A stretch of 64,000 bases of DNA, taken from assembly GCA_029862005.1 (NCBI GenBank), contig JAOTYD010000002.1:237642-301641 (forward strand), read 5' to 3'. This document shows, piece by piece, positions 46,988-55,344 of this stretch (the first letter of the stretch is position 1; each line of letters starts with the position of its first letter). Position numbers and translations under genes: made by a program. The notes beneath the pieces are model-generated. The model was not told where the DNA came from. It searched no databases and saw nothing but the letters and a program-made list of their open reading frames with translations. The DNA is from Gammaproteobacteria bacterium. Its GTDB lineage: Bacteria; Pseudomonadota; Gammaproteobacteria; GCA-001735895.

Positions 46988-48100
46988 TTACCACATCATT
47001 ACTCCAAAATTGCCCCTTCTGTGTTGCCAATACAAGCGCACACGCAGTATATAGGTGCGACCGGCAAATAGCCTTTCTTCGAAGTAGGCATTAAAGTCTT
47101 CGCCACTGTCATCATCGCCGACCCTGTAACGCGGCTTGCCGTCGATCTCTTCAAACAGCACCATCACAGCATCGGCATTACCGAAAGTTCCAAATTCATA
47201 CCAACGCGTTGCCGTCGGTTTCACATAGAAATTTAGTTGTTTTCCCGGGTTAATGGTCACCCGGACAGACCTGAACGGTTTCAAAACCTTATAGTCATTG
47301 ACTGACAGCGGAGGGTAAAAGATATTGCACCACTCTTTGTCTCTCGCTGATAGCCCCGGTCTTGGAATCAGTGGCCTGGTCTGGAATTCCTCAGGCTTGA
47401 GGATCATGCCTTTGTCGAACGGGTAGTGCATGATGGAATCTTTGTCCCACTCAGAGCCGCGTACCTCAGCTTGCTCCAGCTTTCTTATTATATTCCAAAA
47501 GGTTGTTTCACGACTCCAGAAATTCGGTGGTCCCGCAAGATTTGCATAAACTGCCTCTTCATCCCACTCGATGCCCGAATTCGGGTTTTGGTGTTCGTGT
47601 GGAAATCCGAGAGTGTGTCCGATTTCGTGAATTGCAGTATCGATGTCGTTGCGGATATTCCAACCAAAATTCATCGTCTGATCACTGATACCCTGATCGA
47701 GAACATCTCGACCGACGTAGGACCACGCTCCATCACCACGCCTGAAGCCAATCCTGATTTCAGCTTCATCTGCCGAATCAACCTCGACGAACTCAAGGCC
47801 AATTCCTACATTTTTCCATCTCTTGAATGCGTCACGGACAACATCGCGCTCAGCCGCGGTGCCTCGTTGACCCGCGTTTTTAAAGAAATAGTAGTGAAGC
47901 CGCGTGCCGTTCGCCCACTTTTTATCTGAGATCCGTATAAGAGCCGCGCGGTCGCTATTAACTCGTCGTCCAAATTCTCGTTCAGGGGTGACCGGCTGGC
48001 AGCAATATTTGAAGGAGATCTTCTGCTTTTTAACCGATTGAGTTTTTTTTCTATTGTTACGTTTCTTTTGTGTTGTCTTTTGTTTATTTTTCGCGGCCAT
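46988..48100 (-). CDS. metzincin (astacin-like) zinc protease without signal peptide
   Basis: The 370-residue protein has the metzincin zinc motif HEIGHTLGFPHEH (His158, Glu159, His162, His168) and Met-turn SIMHY (about residue 224), as in astacin-type M12A proteases. A C-terminal beta domain of about 90 residues follows, like a pre-peptidase C-terminal domain. The N-terminus is very basic (KNKQKTTQKKRNNRKK) with no hydrophobic signal, which is unusual for this secreted family. The start at 48100 has GAGG about nine bases upstream. An EEP nuclease gene lies upstream on the same strand. Confidence 0.88.
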   Translation of the reverse strand: MAAKNKQKTTQKKRNNRKKTQSVKKQKISFKYCCQPVTPEREFGRRVNSDRAALIRISDKKWANGTRLHYYFFKNAGQRGTAAERDVVRDAFKRWKNVGIGLEFVEVDSADEAEIRIGFRRGDGAWSYVGRDVLDQGISDQTMNFGWNIRNDIDTAIHEIGHTLGFPHEHQNPNSGIEWDEEAVYANLAGPPNFWSRETTFWNIIRKLEQAEVRGSEWDKDSIMHYPFDKGMILKPEEFQTRPLIPRPGLSARDKEWCNIFYPPLSVNDYKVLKPFRSVRVTINPGKQLNFYVKPTATRWYEFGTFGNADAVMVLFEEIDGKPRYRVGDDDSGEDFNAYFEERLFAGRTYILRVRLYWQHRRGNFGVMMW

Positions 48101-48327
48101 CAAAAATTCCTCATATTTGTCCTATTTCGACTTAGGTAGCAAGTCAATCTCCAGCTCAAAGAGTTACCTCAGTACCAGGTGACCGATCTTTCGCAGTCTA
48201 TAAATAGCTTTGTCTAAAGCACCTGTGATCAAAATACTGCCGCAAATTACGGACAGGTCAAGGTATTGCTATTACAAGAAGAAAAAAGTCTCTTTTTATA
48301 ATAAGGGACAGACCTGAGCAGTTTACT

Positions 48328-49368
48328 CTACGTAATATCGAGTTGTACCCAGAGTGGGCGATGATCAGATATATGATGCTTTACATGTCGATTGAACAGA
48401 CCAATTGCTTTGCTCTTCGGCATTTGACTCAAAAGTTTCTCCCACAATGGCTTAAATGCAGCCTTGTCGAAATCAAAAACGCCTTGTGCGGTTATTCTTG
48501 TTTTAGGAATTGTTGGGGCAAACGCCATTTGGTCATATGTCCTGTCGTTGCCCAGGTTCGAACCTCCCGTCTTGGATGTGTAGTCAACTGGACACCAACC
48601 ATACTTTACTAGTTCCTTGTAGGTGCTTTCCGTCTTTTCCATTGCTGGTACGTTCATATCTCCGATCAGAATGATGTCCTTGTCATATGTGGTCGCTTTG
48701 TTCTTTCGACGGTCTGCCCATCTTGCAAGCGCGTGAATCTCAAGAACCCGCCTCGCGTACTTCTTCCGATCTTCTTTCTTCTTTGAGTTCTGGAATTCCC
48801 CAAAGTACAGGTGGACATTGGCCAGTACAAAGTCAAATTTTCCAGACGAAAATGATCCGATAAACGGGTTTCTGTCAAATGGGACAAATCTGTGATTCTG
48901 GAACTTGTCGATACGATTGACTCCATTTGAGTCTGTCCATCTGACTTTGACGGTTCTTTTCGGATACTCTCGGGGCCTTAGTGCCAGCTCACCGAACAGA
49001 TTAGTCGGAGTGACTTTATCTGTGTGATAGACGAATGCGAGACGCTCATTATTACCGGCTGTATCGGACATGATGAATTTATACTTGCTACCCATCATCT
49101 CAACAATTTTAGCAAAGGTTCTAAATTCGTCGTTAACCTCTTGCACTGCAACCAGGTCAAAGCGTTTTAAGATATGCGCCACCAGTTTCCTGGCGTTTGG
49201 CGTTCGGTCTTGCGCGCCGAGATTGGCAATATTCCAGGATGCTATCAGCAGGCGTCCGTTTACAGATTTCGGAACTGTGCGTTTGCTGAAATGTCGGGTA
49301 ATAGCTGCCTTTTCCCTGGTGGAATTGTAGGTATGCTTTGGAACTGGGCTTTTGAACGGAATCGCCAT
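48328..49368 (-). CDS. endonuclease/exonuclease/phosphatase family protein
   Basis: The 346-residue protein has the EEP fold: ASWNIANLG (Asn46), VAVQEVND (Glu77), ILIGDMNVPA (Asp and Asn) and SDHRPLWVQL (catalytic His). The family includes DNase I-like nucleases and phosphodiesterases. The N-terminus is basic and lacks a signal peptide. It lies 225 bases upstream of the metzincin gene. The substrate (nucleic acid or a phosphoester) is not determined; similar proteins are often called endonucleases. Confidence 0.88.
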   Translation of the reverse strand: MAIPFKSPVPKHTYNSTREKAAITRHFSKRTVPKSVNGRLLIASWNIANLGAQDRTPNARKLVAHILKRFDLVAVQEVNDEFRTFAKIVEMMGSKYKFIMSDTAGNNERLAFVYHTDKVTPTNLFGELALRPREYPKRTVKVRWTDSNGVNRIDKFQNHRFVPFDRNPFIGSFSSGKFDFVLANVHLYFGEFQNSKKKEDRKKYARRVLEIHALARWADRRKNKATTYDKDIILIGDMNVPAMEKTESTYKELVKYGWCPVDYTSKTGGSNLGNDRTYDQMAFAPTIPKTRITAQGVFDFDKAAFKPLWEKLLSQMPKSKAIGLFNRHVKHHISDHRPLWVQLDIT

Positions 49369-49418
49369 GTTGTTCTCTATTTATTTTGTTGATATTCGAA
49401 GTGATGGCTAACAGTGTA

Positions 49419-49441
49419 GTGGGGTCAGGCTTTACAATCCA
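49419..49441. repeat. REP-like motif next to the transposase relic
   Basis: The sequence GTGGGGTCAGGCTTTACAATCC resembles the tails that often adjoin RAYT-type transposase genes. It is called from recall of the motif and its place beside the relic, with only one copy in the window. Confidence 0.35.
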
Positions 49442-49445
49442 CAAA

Positions 49446-49790
49446 TCAAGCGCGACCTTCCTTGGGTTTTACGACACGGCCGACCATAGCGTAACTCACG
49501 CAGAATAATCACCTGCCACGGTCCGAGTACAATGCCCACTCAGATAATCCATTGCCATAGCTTCTCGACGCTTGCTAAATTTTTCTTCGAAATGTTTAAG
49601 CGGTTCGGGCGGCGCCTGTTCCTGTTTTCTGGGAATATCTAACCCGGACTGGTCTGGATCACTCTTGCACTGGACATTCTCTACAAATTTGTCAGCCCCC
49701 AGATATATTTGATTCTTCAACGAATCCCAGGGGGAAGGCTGGTTTTCATAGTCAGGGGACAGCAGGCCGGCTCTACAGGAACGCTCGGCG
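49446..49790 (-). pseudogene. broken RAYT-like transposase C-terminal remnant
   Basis: An open frame of 74 codons (49496-49720), extendable upstream to about 49790, reads NQIYLGADKFVENVQ, IPRKQEQAPPEP and REAMAMDYLSGHCTRTVAGDY, matching the C-terminal tail of REP-associated tyrosine transposases. It stops early, and the expected continuation (VSYAMVGRVVK) appears in another frame down to 49446. So it is frameshifted, and the catalytic N-terminal part is missing. Confidence 0.65.
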
Positions 49791-49803
49791 GTAAAAAGGA
49801 TTG

Positions 49804-49821
49804 GGTATACTGTCTCCGGAA
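49804..49821 (+). repeat. second copy of GGTATACTGTC repeat
   Basis: GGTATACTGTCTCCGGAA differs by one base from the copy at 37000-37017. It flanks the transposase relic on the side of the small membrane gene. Confidence 0.7.
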
Positions 49822-49839
49822 CTGCTTTCGGAATTCGCT

Positions 49840-50070
49840 ATGCGCAGCTTATTTAACCGCCTACCCCTGTCTATCCTGATCGTGTTGTGTCTCACCCTGG
49901 GATTGGCTCCTTTCACACCTGAACCGCATCTTTGGGAGAAGCTCAAGATGCTGGCTTCGGGTGAGCTCAACGAACCCCTCGACATTTTCGATTTATTGCT
50001 CCATGGAACCCCATGGCTACTGCTGATCATCAAGCTATTTTTGGCGTCAAAAAGTAAACCGGAAGAGTAA
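49840..50070 (+). CDS. small conserved membrane protein
   Basis: The 76-residue protein begins MRSLFNRLPLSILIVLCLTL and has two hydrophobic helices (about 7-25 and 54-70) around a short amphipathic stretch (PEPHLWEKLKMLASGE). I recall very similar sequences being labelled RND transporter in databases, a name not supported by the size. The ATG at 49840 is used; the frame is open from 49801, inside a REP-like repeat. Function unknown. Confidence 0.65.
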   Translation: MRSLFNRLPLSILIVLCLTLGLAPFTPEPHLWEKLKMLASGELNEPLDIFDLLLHGTPWLLLIIKLFLASKSKPEE

Positions 50071-50182
50071 ATTTAGATGCTGAAAGGTCTGGCCCCGATC
50101 ATTTCTGGGCACCTCGTCTATACTTTTATTTTTTAAACGGCCAACAAATCCGGGCTTGCGAAATTTTTAAGAAGAGGGAAAT

Positions 50183-51394
50183 ATGAAGACTTCGATGGTA
50201 AGGAGTTTTGTCTTTACCCTGCTTGTATTAAACGCCTCGATTACTTATGCAGCGTCCATCGAAACTGTTTTTGATGATGCCGCCCTTTACACGGTCAAGA
50301 TTGAGACTACAACCAGGCATCCATACATAAACGACACGCATGGAACCATTACGGGTGCAGGATTCCTGATCAACAAAGCCAAAGGCTGGGTGCTTACCAA
50401 TCGTCACGTGGCTGCAGAAGCACCTTCTTCTGTCAATGTAAGATTCAAGGGTGGCGATTATTTTGCTGCAGAAAAGTTCTACCTCGACCCACAGATTGAT
50501 TTAGCACTGGTAAGAATCCCCGGCGAAGCTATCCCGCAAAATGCAACAGAAGCCAGGCTGGGCTGCAACGAAAAGCCCGAGATGGGTAACCCCGTCGTCG
50601 TCTTTGGTCATCCTGCCGGTTTGAACTTTACCGGCACCCGCGGAATTATATCAGGCACAACATTCGTGGGTGGCAACGAATCACTTCAAACCGATGCGCC
50701 ACTCAATAGTGGTAACTCCGGTGGGCCATTAATAAGCCTCAAATCGGGGAAGGTTGTTGGGGTTAGCCAGGCGAAGATAAGCAGAAACGACACAGAAGGT
50801 TTAAATTTGACTGTTTCGATAGACCATGTCTGTAAAATTGTGTCACTGATCGAGGCAGATCGAGACCCTTCACCACCCTCATTTCCAATCGTGTTTATCG
50901 CACATGATTCGGATAGGCCCCGCCTTGTCGTGGCGCGCTCCTATTACGCTGACAAATCGCTATTAGAATTTGGAGATATTATCAAGCGTGTTAGTGGCAC
51001 AACCGAACAAATTACAAATATCGACCACCTCATGTATCAACTCCGCGGAGTCAAGGAAGCTGCAGATCTGGTCATAGAGAGGAACGGAGAAAAAATGATC
51101 GTGACCTTACCCTTCACACCTCAACCAAAAATGCTCGAACAAACCGGCCTTGCGCTTTCCGGCATGACGCTTAGCAACTTTAACCCGATCGACAGGGGCG
51201 AGGGTGGATACGAAGATGCAGTTTACGTGGCCCATGTTGCACAAGGTTTGGAAGCTTATAATGCATGGTTCGAAGATAGCGATCTGATATATTCCATCCA
51301 GGGAAAGAGAGTCTTTTCAACTGACGAGGTACATCAACTTATGGGGCGCCCGTTGCGAGACTTTGCACCACAAAGCATAACAATGCACAACTAA
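50183..51394 (+). CDS. HtrA-like trypsin-type serine protease
   Basis: The 403-residue protein has a signal peptide (to about residue 23), a trypsin-like domain with triad His75 (TNRHVA), Asp106 (IDLALV) and Ser179 (NSGNSGGP), and a C-terminal region of about 180 residues that could hold a divergent PDZ domain (LLEFGDIIKRVSG). Such periplasmic proteases remove misfolded envelope proteins. AGAGGG is placed just before the ATG. The gene stands alone between repeats and relics. Confidence 0.9.
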   Translation: MKTSMVRSFVFTLLVLNASITYAASIETVFDDAALYTVKIETTTRHPYINDTHGTITGAGFLINKAKGWVLTNRHVAAEAPSSVNVRFKGGDYFAAEKFYLDPQIDLALVRIPGEAIPQNATEARLGCNEKPEMGNPVVVFGHPAGLNFTGTRGIISGTTFVGGNESLQTDAPLNSGNSGGPLISLKSGKVVGVSQAKISRNDTEGLNLTVSIDHVCKIVSLIEADRDPSPPSFPIVFIAHDSDRPRLVVARSYYADKSLLEFGDIIKRVSGTTEQITNIDHLMYQLRGVKEAADLVIERNGEKMIVTLPFTPQPKMLEQTGLALSGMTLSNFNPIDRGEGGYEDAVYVAHVAQGLEAYNAWFEDSDLIYSIQGKRVFSTDEVHQLMGRPLRDFAPQSITMHN

Positions 51395-51839
51395 TCCCCG
51401 CAAAACTCCGTACAAAATAAAGATGGTGCAAGAGTTGGTATCTTAATGTTTGGCTACTGCTGAAAGAGCTTATTTATCAACCAGGCGCTCGCTTAATTCA
51501 ATTCCGCTCCTAATATCGAAAAATACACTTCAAGTCTGCGTGAGCGCTGGTAAAGCGCTCCAGATAGATAGGGATTTGAATATTAATTTTGAAATCAACG
51601 TATGCTTTGAGCAAACGTTTGAACATCGTCGACTAACAGTTGCGATTCCTCCATTGCACCAAAATGCCCACCGCGTGGCATTTCGGTCCAGTGCTAAACA
51701 TTGTGGAAGCGTTCTATTTTTAGGATATATTTTTGGATGGTGAGCGCGATCGCCCCGGAGCCGGTGGCGAAGGTACTTCATGGCGAACCAGGGATTCCCT
51801 CCCCTGATTTCGGAACGCAGATTAAAGCGTCAGCACCAA
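51395..51839. other. gene-free stretch containing a hydrolase relic
   Basis: Besides the relic at 51595-51720 described separately, nothing coding is supported in this 445-base gap; the short open frames lack ribosome-binding sites. Confidence 0.5.
51595..51720 (-). pseudogene. C-terminal relic of an epoxide-hydrolase-like alpha/beta hydrolase
   Basis: On the minus strand one frame reads HWTEMPRGGHFGAMEES followed by QLLVDDVQTFAQ and a stop. This is the typical C-terminal end of epoxide hydrolase-type enzymes with the catalytic His in GGHF. An in-frame TAG precedes HW and a TAA lies further up, so the rest is lost or scrambled. Confidence 0.6.
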
Positions 51840-52352
51840 CTAGCTGTTCTCGGGCTCGTCTTCGTCATCTTCATCTTTATCGTCGTCGTCCTCATCATCG
51901 TCGTCCTCATCATCGTCGTCCTCATCATCGTCGTCTGACTTTTGTTTATTGTCCTTGTCTTTCCTCTTATCTCCATCTTTCCTCTTATCTCCATCTTTCC
52001 TCTTATCTCCATCTTTCCTCTTATCTCCATCTTTCCTCTTATCTCCATCTTTCCTCTTATCTCCATCTTTCCTTTTATCGTTCTTATCCTTCTTATCCTT
52101 CTTATCCTTCTTGTCCTTCTTATCCTTCTTGTCCTTCTTATCCTTCTTGTCCTTCTTATCCTTCTTATCCTTCTTATCCTTCTTATCCTTCTTATCCTTT
52201 ACTTCATCTTCTTCGACTTCGGCTCCCTCGCTCGATTCCGTGTCGGTTTGGTGGGAACTAGCCAAAATGAGTGGCGTGGAAACGAAACCGGTTGCCATCG
52301 AAGGTGTCGCCATAAAAAACGCGATTATGAAAGGTAAAATCAGTTGCTTCAT
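51840..52352 (-). CDS. exported low-complexity Lys/Asp repeat protein
   Basis: The 170-residue protein has a signal peptide (MKQLILPFIIAFFMATPSMA) and then almost only charged repeats: about 12 DKK units, six KRKDGD units and three or four DDDDE units. It should be disordered, with a basic-acidic middle and a strongly acidic tail that could bind cations. The sequence is not recognised. The ribosome-binding site is weak (AGAG). The gene could be real but atypical, given the downstream relics. Confidence 0.65.
   Translation of the reverse strand: MKQLILPFIIAFFMATPSMATGFVSTPLILASSHQTDTESSEGAEVEEDEVKDKKDKKDKKDKKDKKDKKDKKDKKDKKDKKDKKDKKDKNDKRKDGDKRKDGDKRKDGDKRKDGDKRKDGDKRKDGDKRKDKDNKQKSDDDDEDDDDEDDDDEDDDDKDEDDEDEPENS
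51880..52203 (-). repeat. three adjacent VNTRs (15, 18 and 9 bp)
   Basis: Inside the K/D-repeat gene lie 15-base units at 51880-51938, 18-base units at 51957-52076 (about six) and 9-base units at 52082-52200 (about twelve). All are multiples of three, so slippage changes length but keeps frame. Confidence 0.88.
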
Positions 52353-52894
52353 GATGATTAAGTCTCTTGTAAGTGAATTAAAAACTTGTACAGGCGATCA
52401 TGCCAGCCCAGGTGCCATAAGACACCGTAACTATTTAATATAAAATTACATAATGACAGCCAAAGCGTACGTCCGGTGGCATTGTCCAAGGTTTTGTCTT
52501 AATCCAGCATGAACGAATCCAGGAATCTTGTTTTTATTATTTACATCACGATTTCACCTATGCCCGGCAATCGTGAGCAGACTCAATGGTCAGTGGCTTG
52601 TTGTGAGATTGGTGCCGGGACGGACAAAATCGCCAGGAGCGATTTTGCGCGAGCGAAGTGAGTCCAAAGAACTCGGCTCAGGGATGAGCCGCGCAATCGA
52701 ACTGGCCCGCATTCGGCGGTCCGCGTTCGGCACCGACACGAGGATATTCAGTCGGATATAAATTTTCTTAGCTTAATAAAAACAGTTACTTACGCGCTTC
52801 CCATTTCAGTTTGTGCCAGTAAATAGCAGTAATTTACGGTTAATGGGGCACAAATTTGGCACGCAACTACGGTAGTCATTTCAATAGAGCTAAA

Positions 52895-52949
52895 GGGGGC
52901 AGACCACGTATTTAACTATTAGGCCTTTAGAAAAATGTGGTCTGCGCCC
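52895..52949. repeat. inverted repeat with GCAGACCAC / GTGGTCTGC arms
   Basis: GGGGGCAGACCAC pairs with GTGGTCTGCGCCC (with a mismatch) around a loop of about 30 bases. The arm resembles REP sequences associated with RAYT transposases. Confidence 0.65.
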
Positions 52950-52993
52950 TATATATTTTTGAAAAAGGGATCGGCATAAAAGCCGATAAACCT

Positions 52994-53050
52994 TAAAAAA
53001 TGGGGCGCACCCACAGTGCTTTTATTTCGGGGAATTCGAGTGCGCCCCAT
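52994..53050 (-). terminator. terminator of the spondin-domain gene / REP-like hairpin
   Basis: Arms ATGGGGCGCAC (53000-53010) and GTGCGCCCCAT (53040-53050) are perfect 11-base complements. On the minus strand they are followed by TTTTTT, 46 bases after the stop of the 53096-53776 gene. Confidence 0.75.
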
Positions 53051-53095
53051 AATTATGTGCGCGACCGGGATGGCATCGTCAATTTCCCTGTAACA

Positions 53096-53776
53096 CTAGT
53101 GCCCAATGCGGGTTACCGTGATCCTGGCCACCGGGTTGCGCCAGTCATAGATGGCTGGCTGCAACAGCAGATCGCCAACGCCATGAATGCCACGATGGAT
53201 ATGCACATAACCCTCGTCATCGGGATTTTTGTAGGTCGACAAGCCTTCGCCTTCGCAGATCGGGCCGGGAATGTTCACACACAATTCGTCATTCGGTTCG
53301 GTGCCCGCGTCATAGCCAGGTGAATAATAGGTTTGCGTGCCGCGTTTCGGTGCTTTGACACTGTCGAGCGCAATGAATCCGTCGTTGGTCGGCAGCATCA
53401 TCGCGGCAAGGCTGATTCGCCGCGCCCCGTGACGGGCTTTCAACACGACCGTAACTGAGTGGCCTGGCATCAGCGGGCCTCCCGAATTCTGCACATCGGC
53501 CACTTGGTTCATGTCTTTGAGCGCAGCTTCGAGTAGCGAAATATCGCCAGCCTCGGCTATCGCGGTCAATTCCTCGCTCGCGGGCGAACCGAGTCCAATC
53601 AGATCGATCTGCCTACGGTGACTTGCAACCAGAATCGGTGTAAAGATTATGGCGTTGGTCAGGTTCGTAATCGTCACATGGTAAGTAGGCCAACCGCTGG
53701 ACTGTGCTGATGATGAGATAACAATCAAGCTGGATACAAGCAGCGCGCCCAGCGCTTTCTTCAGGGTTGTAAGCAT
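53096..53776 (-). CDS. spondin-domain exported protein
   Basis: The 226-residue protein has a signal peptide (to about residue 25, SSSAQ) and a spondin_N-like domain (YHVTITNLTNAIIFTPILVA, EAGDISLLEA, GGPLMPGHSVTV, DEGYVHIHRGIHG). This fold occurs in extracellular adhesion proteins of animals and in many bacterial secreted proteins. GAGGAGG upstream is a strong ribosome-binding site. The ligand is unknown. Confidence 0.88.
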   Translation of the reverse strand: MLTTLKKALGALLVSSLIVISSSAQSSGWPTYHVTITNLTNAIIFTPILVASHRRQIDLIGLGSPASEELTAIAEAGDISLLEAALKDMNQVADVQNSGGPLMPGHSVTVVLKARHGARRISLAAMMLPTNDGFIALDSVKAPKRGTQTYYSPGYDAGTEPNDELCVNIPGPICEGEGLSTYKNPDDEGYVHIHRGIHGVGDLLLQPAIYDWRNPVARITVTRIGH

Positions 53777-53859
53777 GGTCTTTCCTCCTCGAATAAGAGG
53801 CTTGACTATGCGTACTACAGATCACGTGGCAATCACCAAATTATAAAATTTTTATCACT

Positions 53860-55344
53860 TCAAGCCGTCGCCGGCAACGAAAATCGGAAGGTTGTGCCCT
53901 GGTGCAAGACGCTGTCTACCGACAAATGACCGCCATGCATTTCGACGATGCGCGACGCGATCGCAAGCCCCAGGCCGAGCCCGGAATCGGTGTCACCTTT
54001 ACCCGTGCTACTGGCCTTTTTATAAAAACGCTTCAGCACGTAGGGTAATTCTTCGGCGGCGATGCCGTAGCCGGTATCCGAAACTGCGATCTCGACGCTG
54101 CAATCACGCGGGGCGACCTGCAGGCGAATATGCCCTCGGTCCGGTGTATGCTTGAACGAATTATCGATCAAATTATCGAGCACGCGCTCGATCATGCCCA
54201 CATCGGCCGATACATCAGGCACCTGCTCGTCGACTACTACGTTGAATTCGATATTTTGCTCCCGCGCGCGCAGATAAAACTTGTGCGACACATCGAAGGC
54301 CAGCTCCGCAAGCGAGAACGACTCCACGCGTGGCTGCAACTCGTTGGCATCCAGCTTGGCAAGCTCGAACAGCTCTTCGACCAGCCGCGTCAATCGCTGC
54401 GCATTTTCATAAGCTATGCGCAGGTATTTCTGCTTGTTTTGCTCGGAGAGTTCTTCCGGTTTGAGTTGTAGCGTCTCCAGAAATCCACTTAACGAGGCCA
54501 GCGGCGTGCGCAGGTCGTGTGAAATATTGGCCACCATTTCACGACGCGTGGATTCGACTTCCTGCAAGTGCTGCATTTGCTCCTCGATGCGTTGCGCCAT
54601 CTTCTGGAATGTCACGGTCATACTCTCGATCTCGTCAAGTGTGGCATCATCAGGCTCGACCGCAAGCTCGTTTACCTGCAAGTGATTGTCCTTGAAGGTC
54701 TGCATCGCCGAACTCAACACCCTGAGCTTGCGCATCAGGAAGAAAAACAACAACAGGCCAGCGACAAAGGCGAAGCCCAGCGCCACCGCAATCGAGGCTG
54801 CACTCCAACGCATGATCAGGCTGCGTTGTAACACATCCGAGATGCGGTTGATTTTCTCGCTGCCAAGAATGGCATAGATATAACCCTGTCGCTGGTTATC
54901 GACGTCAATCGGCGCCACGCTGAAACTGTTCTGGCGCGTGGCATGGCCGGGGTCGTCACCCATGATCAAGCCCGCATCGCGCTGCTCGAGAAAGCGGTTG
55001 ACCGGGCCTAGCGAGACCTGTTTTTGCTTGACCTTGTCCGGCGCCATCGAATGGCCGATCACCTGGCCATCGGCGTCGAGCAGGTACAGCTCAAGGCTTG
55101 GATTGATGATCATCACATTTTGAAACAGCTCCGCGAGGTTGTTCTGCTGTACCTGCCCGTCCTCGATCAGTACATGCTCCCTGACGATATAGCGTGCCAG
55201 GTCCTGATTCAGTTGCTGACTAACTTCCTGCTGATACATCGGCGCGGTGTACATTGCGACGAACAGAAACACGGCGCCGATGCCGAGGAACAGCAAAAAC
55301 AAAACCAGTACCAGCTTGATGTAAAGACTGTGAAACATCGGCAT
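53860..55344 (-). CDS. sensor histidine kinase (HAMP)
   Basis: The 494-residue protein has two membrane helices (about 9-31 and 180-203) flanking a periplasmic domain, a HAMP region (about 204-257), HisKA with His276 (VANISHDLRTPLASL) and an HATPase domain (VLDNLIDNSFKHT, GLGLGLAIASRIVE). It starts directly after the stop of the response regulator and should be its partner. The signal is unknown; the adjacent metal/redox genes make envelope stress plausible but unproven. Confidence 0.93.
   Translation of the reverse strand: MPMFHSLYIKLVLVLFLLFLGIGAVFLFVAMYTAPMYQQEVSQQLNQDLARYIVREHVLIEDGQVQQNNLAELFQNVMIINPSLELYLLDADGQVIGHSMAPDKVKQKQVSLGPVNRFLEQRDAGLIMGDDPGHATRQNSFSVAPIDVDNQRQGYIYAILGSEKINRISDVLQRSLIMRWSAASIAVALGFAFVAGLLLFFFLMRKLRVLSSAMQTFKDNHLQVNELAVEPDDATLDEIESMTVTFQKMAQRIEEQMQHLQEVESTRREMVANISHDLRTPLASLSGFLETLQLKPEELSEQNKQKYLRIAYENAQRLTRLVEELFELAKLDANELQPRVESFSLAELAFDVSHKFYLRAREQNIEFNVVVDEQVPDVSADVGMIERVLDNLIDNSFKHTPDRGHIRLQVAPRDCSVEIAVSDTGYGIAAEELPYVLKRFYKKASSTGKGDTDSGLGLGLAIASRIVEMHGGHLSVDSVLHQGTTFRFSLPATA

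Larger units (their letters stand above)
52353..53095. other. 743-base gene-free region full of hairpins
   Basis: This region has hairpins AAAATCGC/GCGATTTT (52626-52646) and CGGCTC/GAGCCG (52674-52691) in a GC-rich block, then TCGGC/GCCGA (52971-52986) and two longer inverted repeats listed separately. The open frame 52528-52761 overlaps the GC-rich block but lacks a ribosome-binding site. It looks like a nest of REP-like elements. Confidence 0.55.

Noticed and set aside
46693..47094. 133-codon frame in the gap before the metzincin gene
   Set aside because: It overlaps the end of the metzincin gene on the other strand and has no coding features.
43453..49368. Calling the motor plus nuclease region a Zorya defence system
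   Set aside because: No ZorC, helicase ZorD or HNH ZorE is seen, the coiled coil is on the wrong subunit, and the nuclease is of the EEP family at a distance; only analogy can be claimed.
51880..52203. Repeat array as CRISPR
   Set aside because: Units are 9-18 bases, contiguous without spacers and encode in-frame charged residues; no cas genes are near.
52528..52761. 77-codon frame over the hairpin-rich block
   Set aside because: Its second half is made of two hairpins; no ribosome-binding site.
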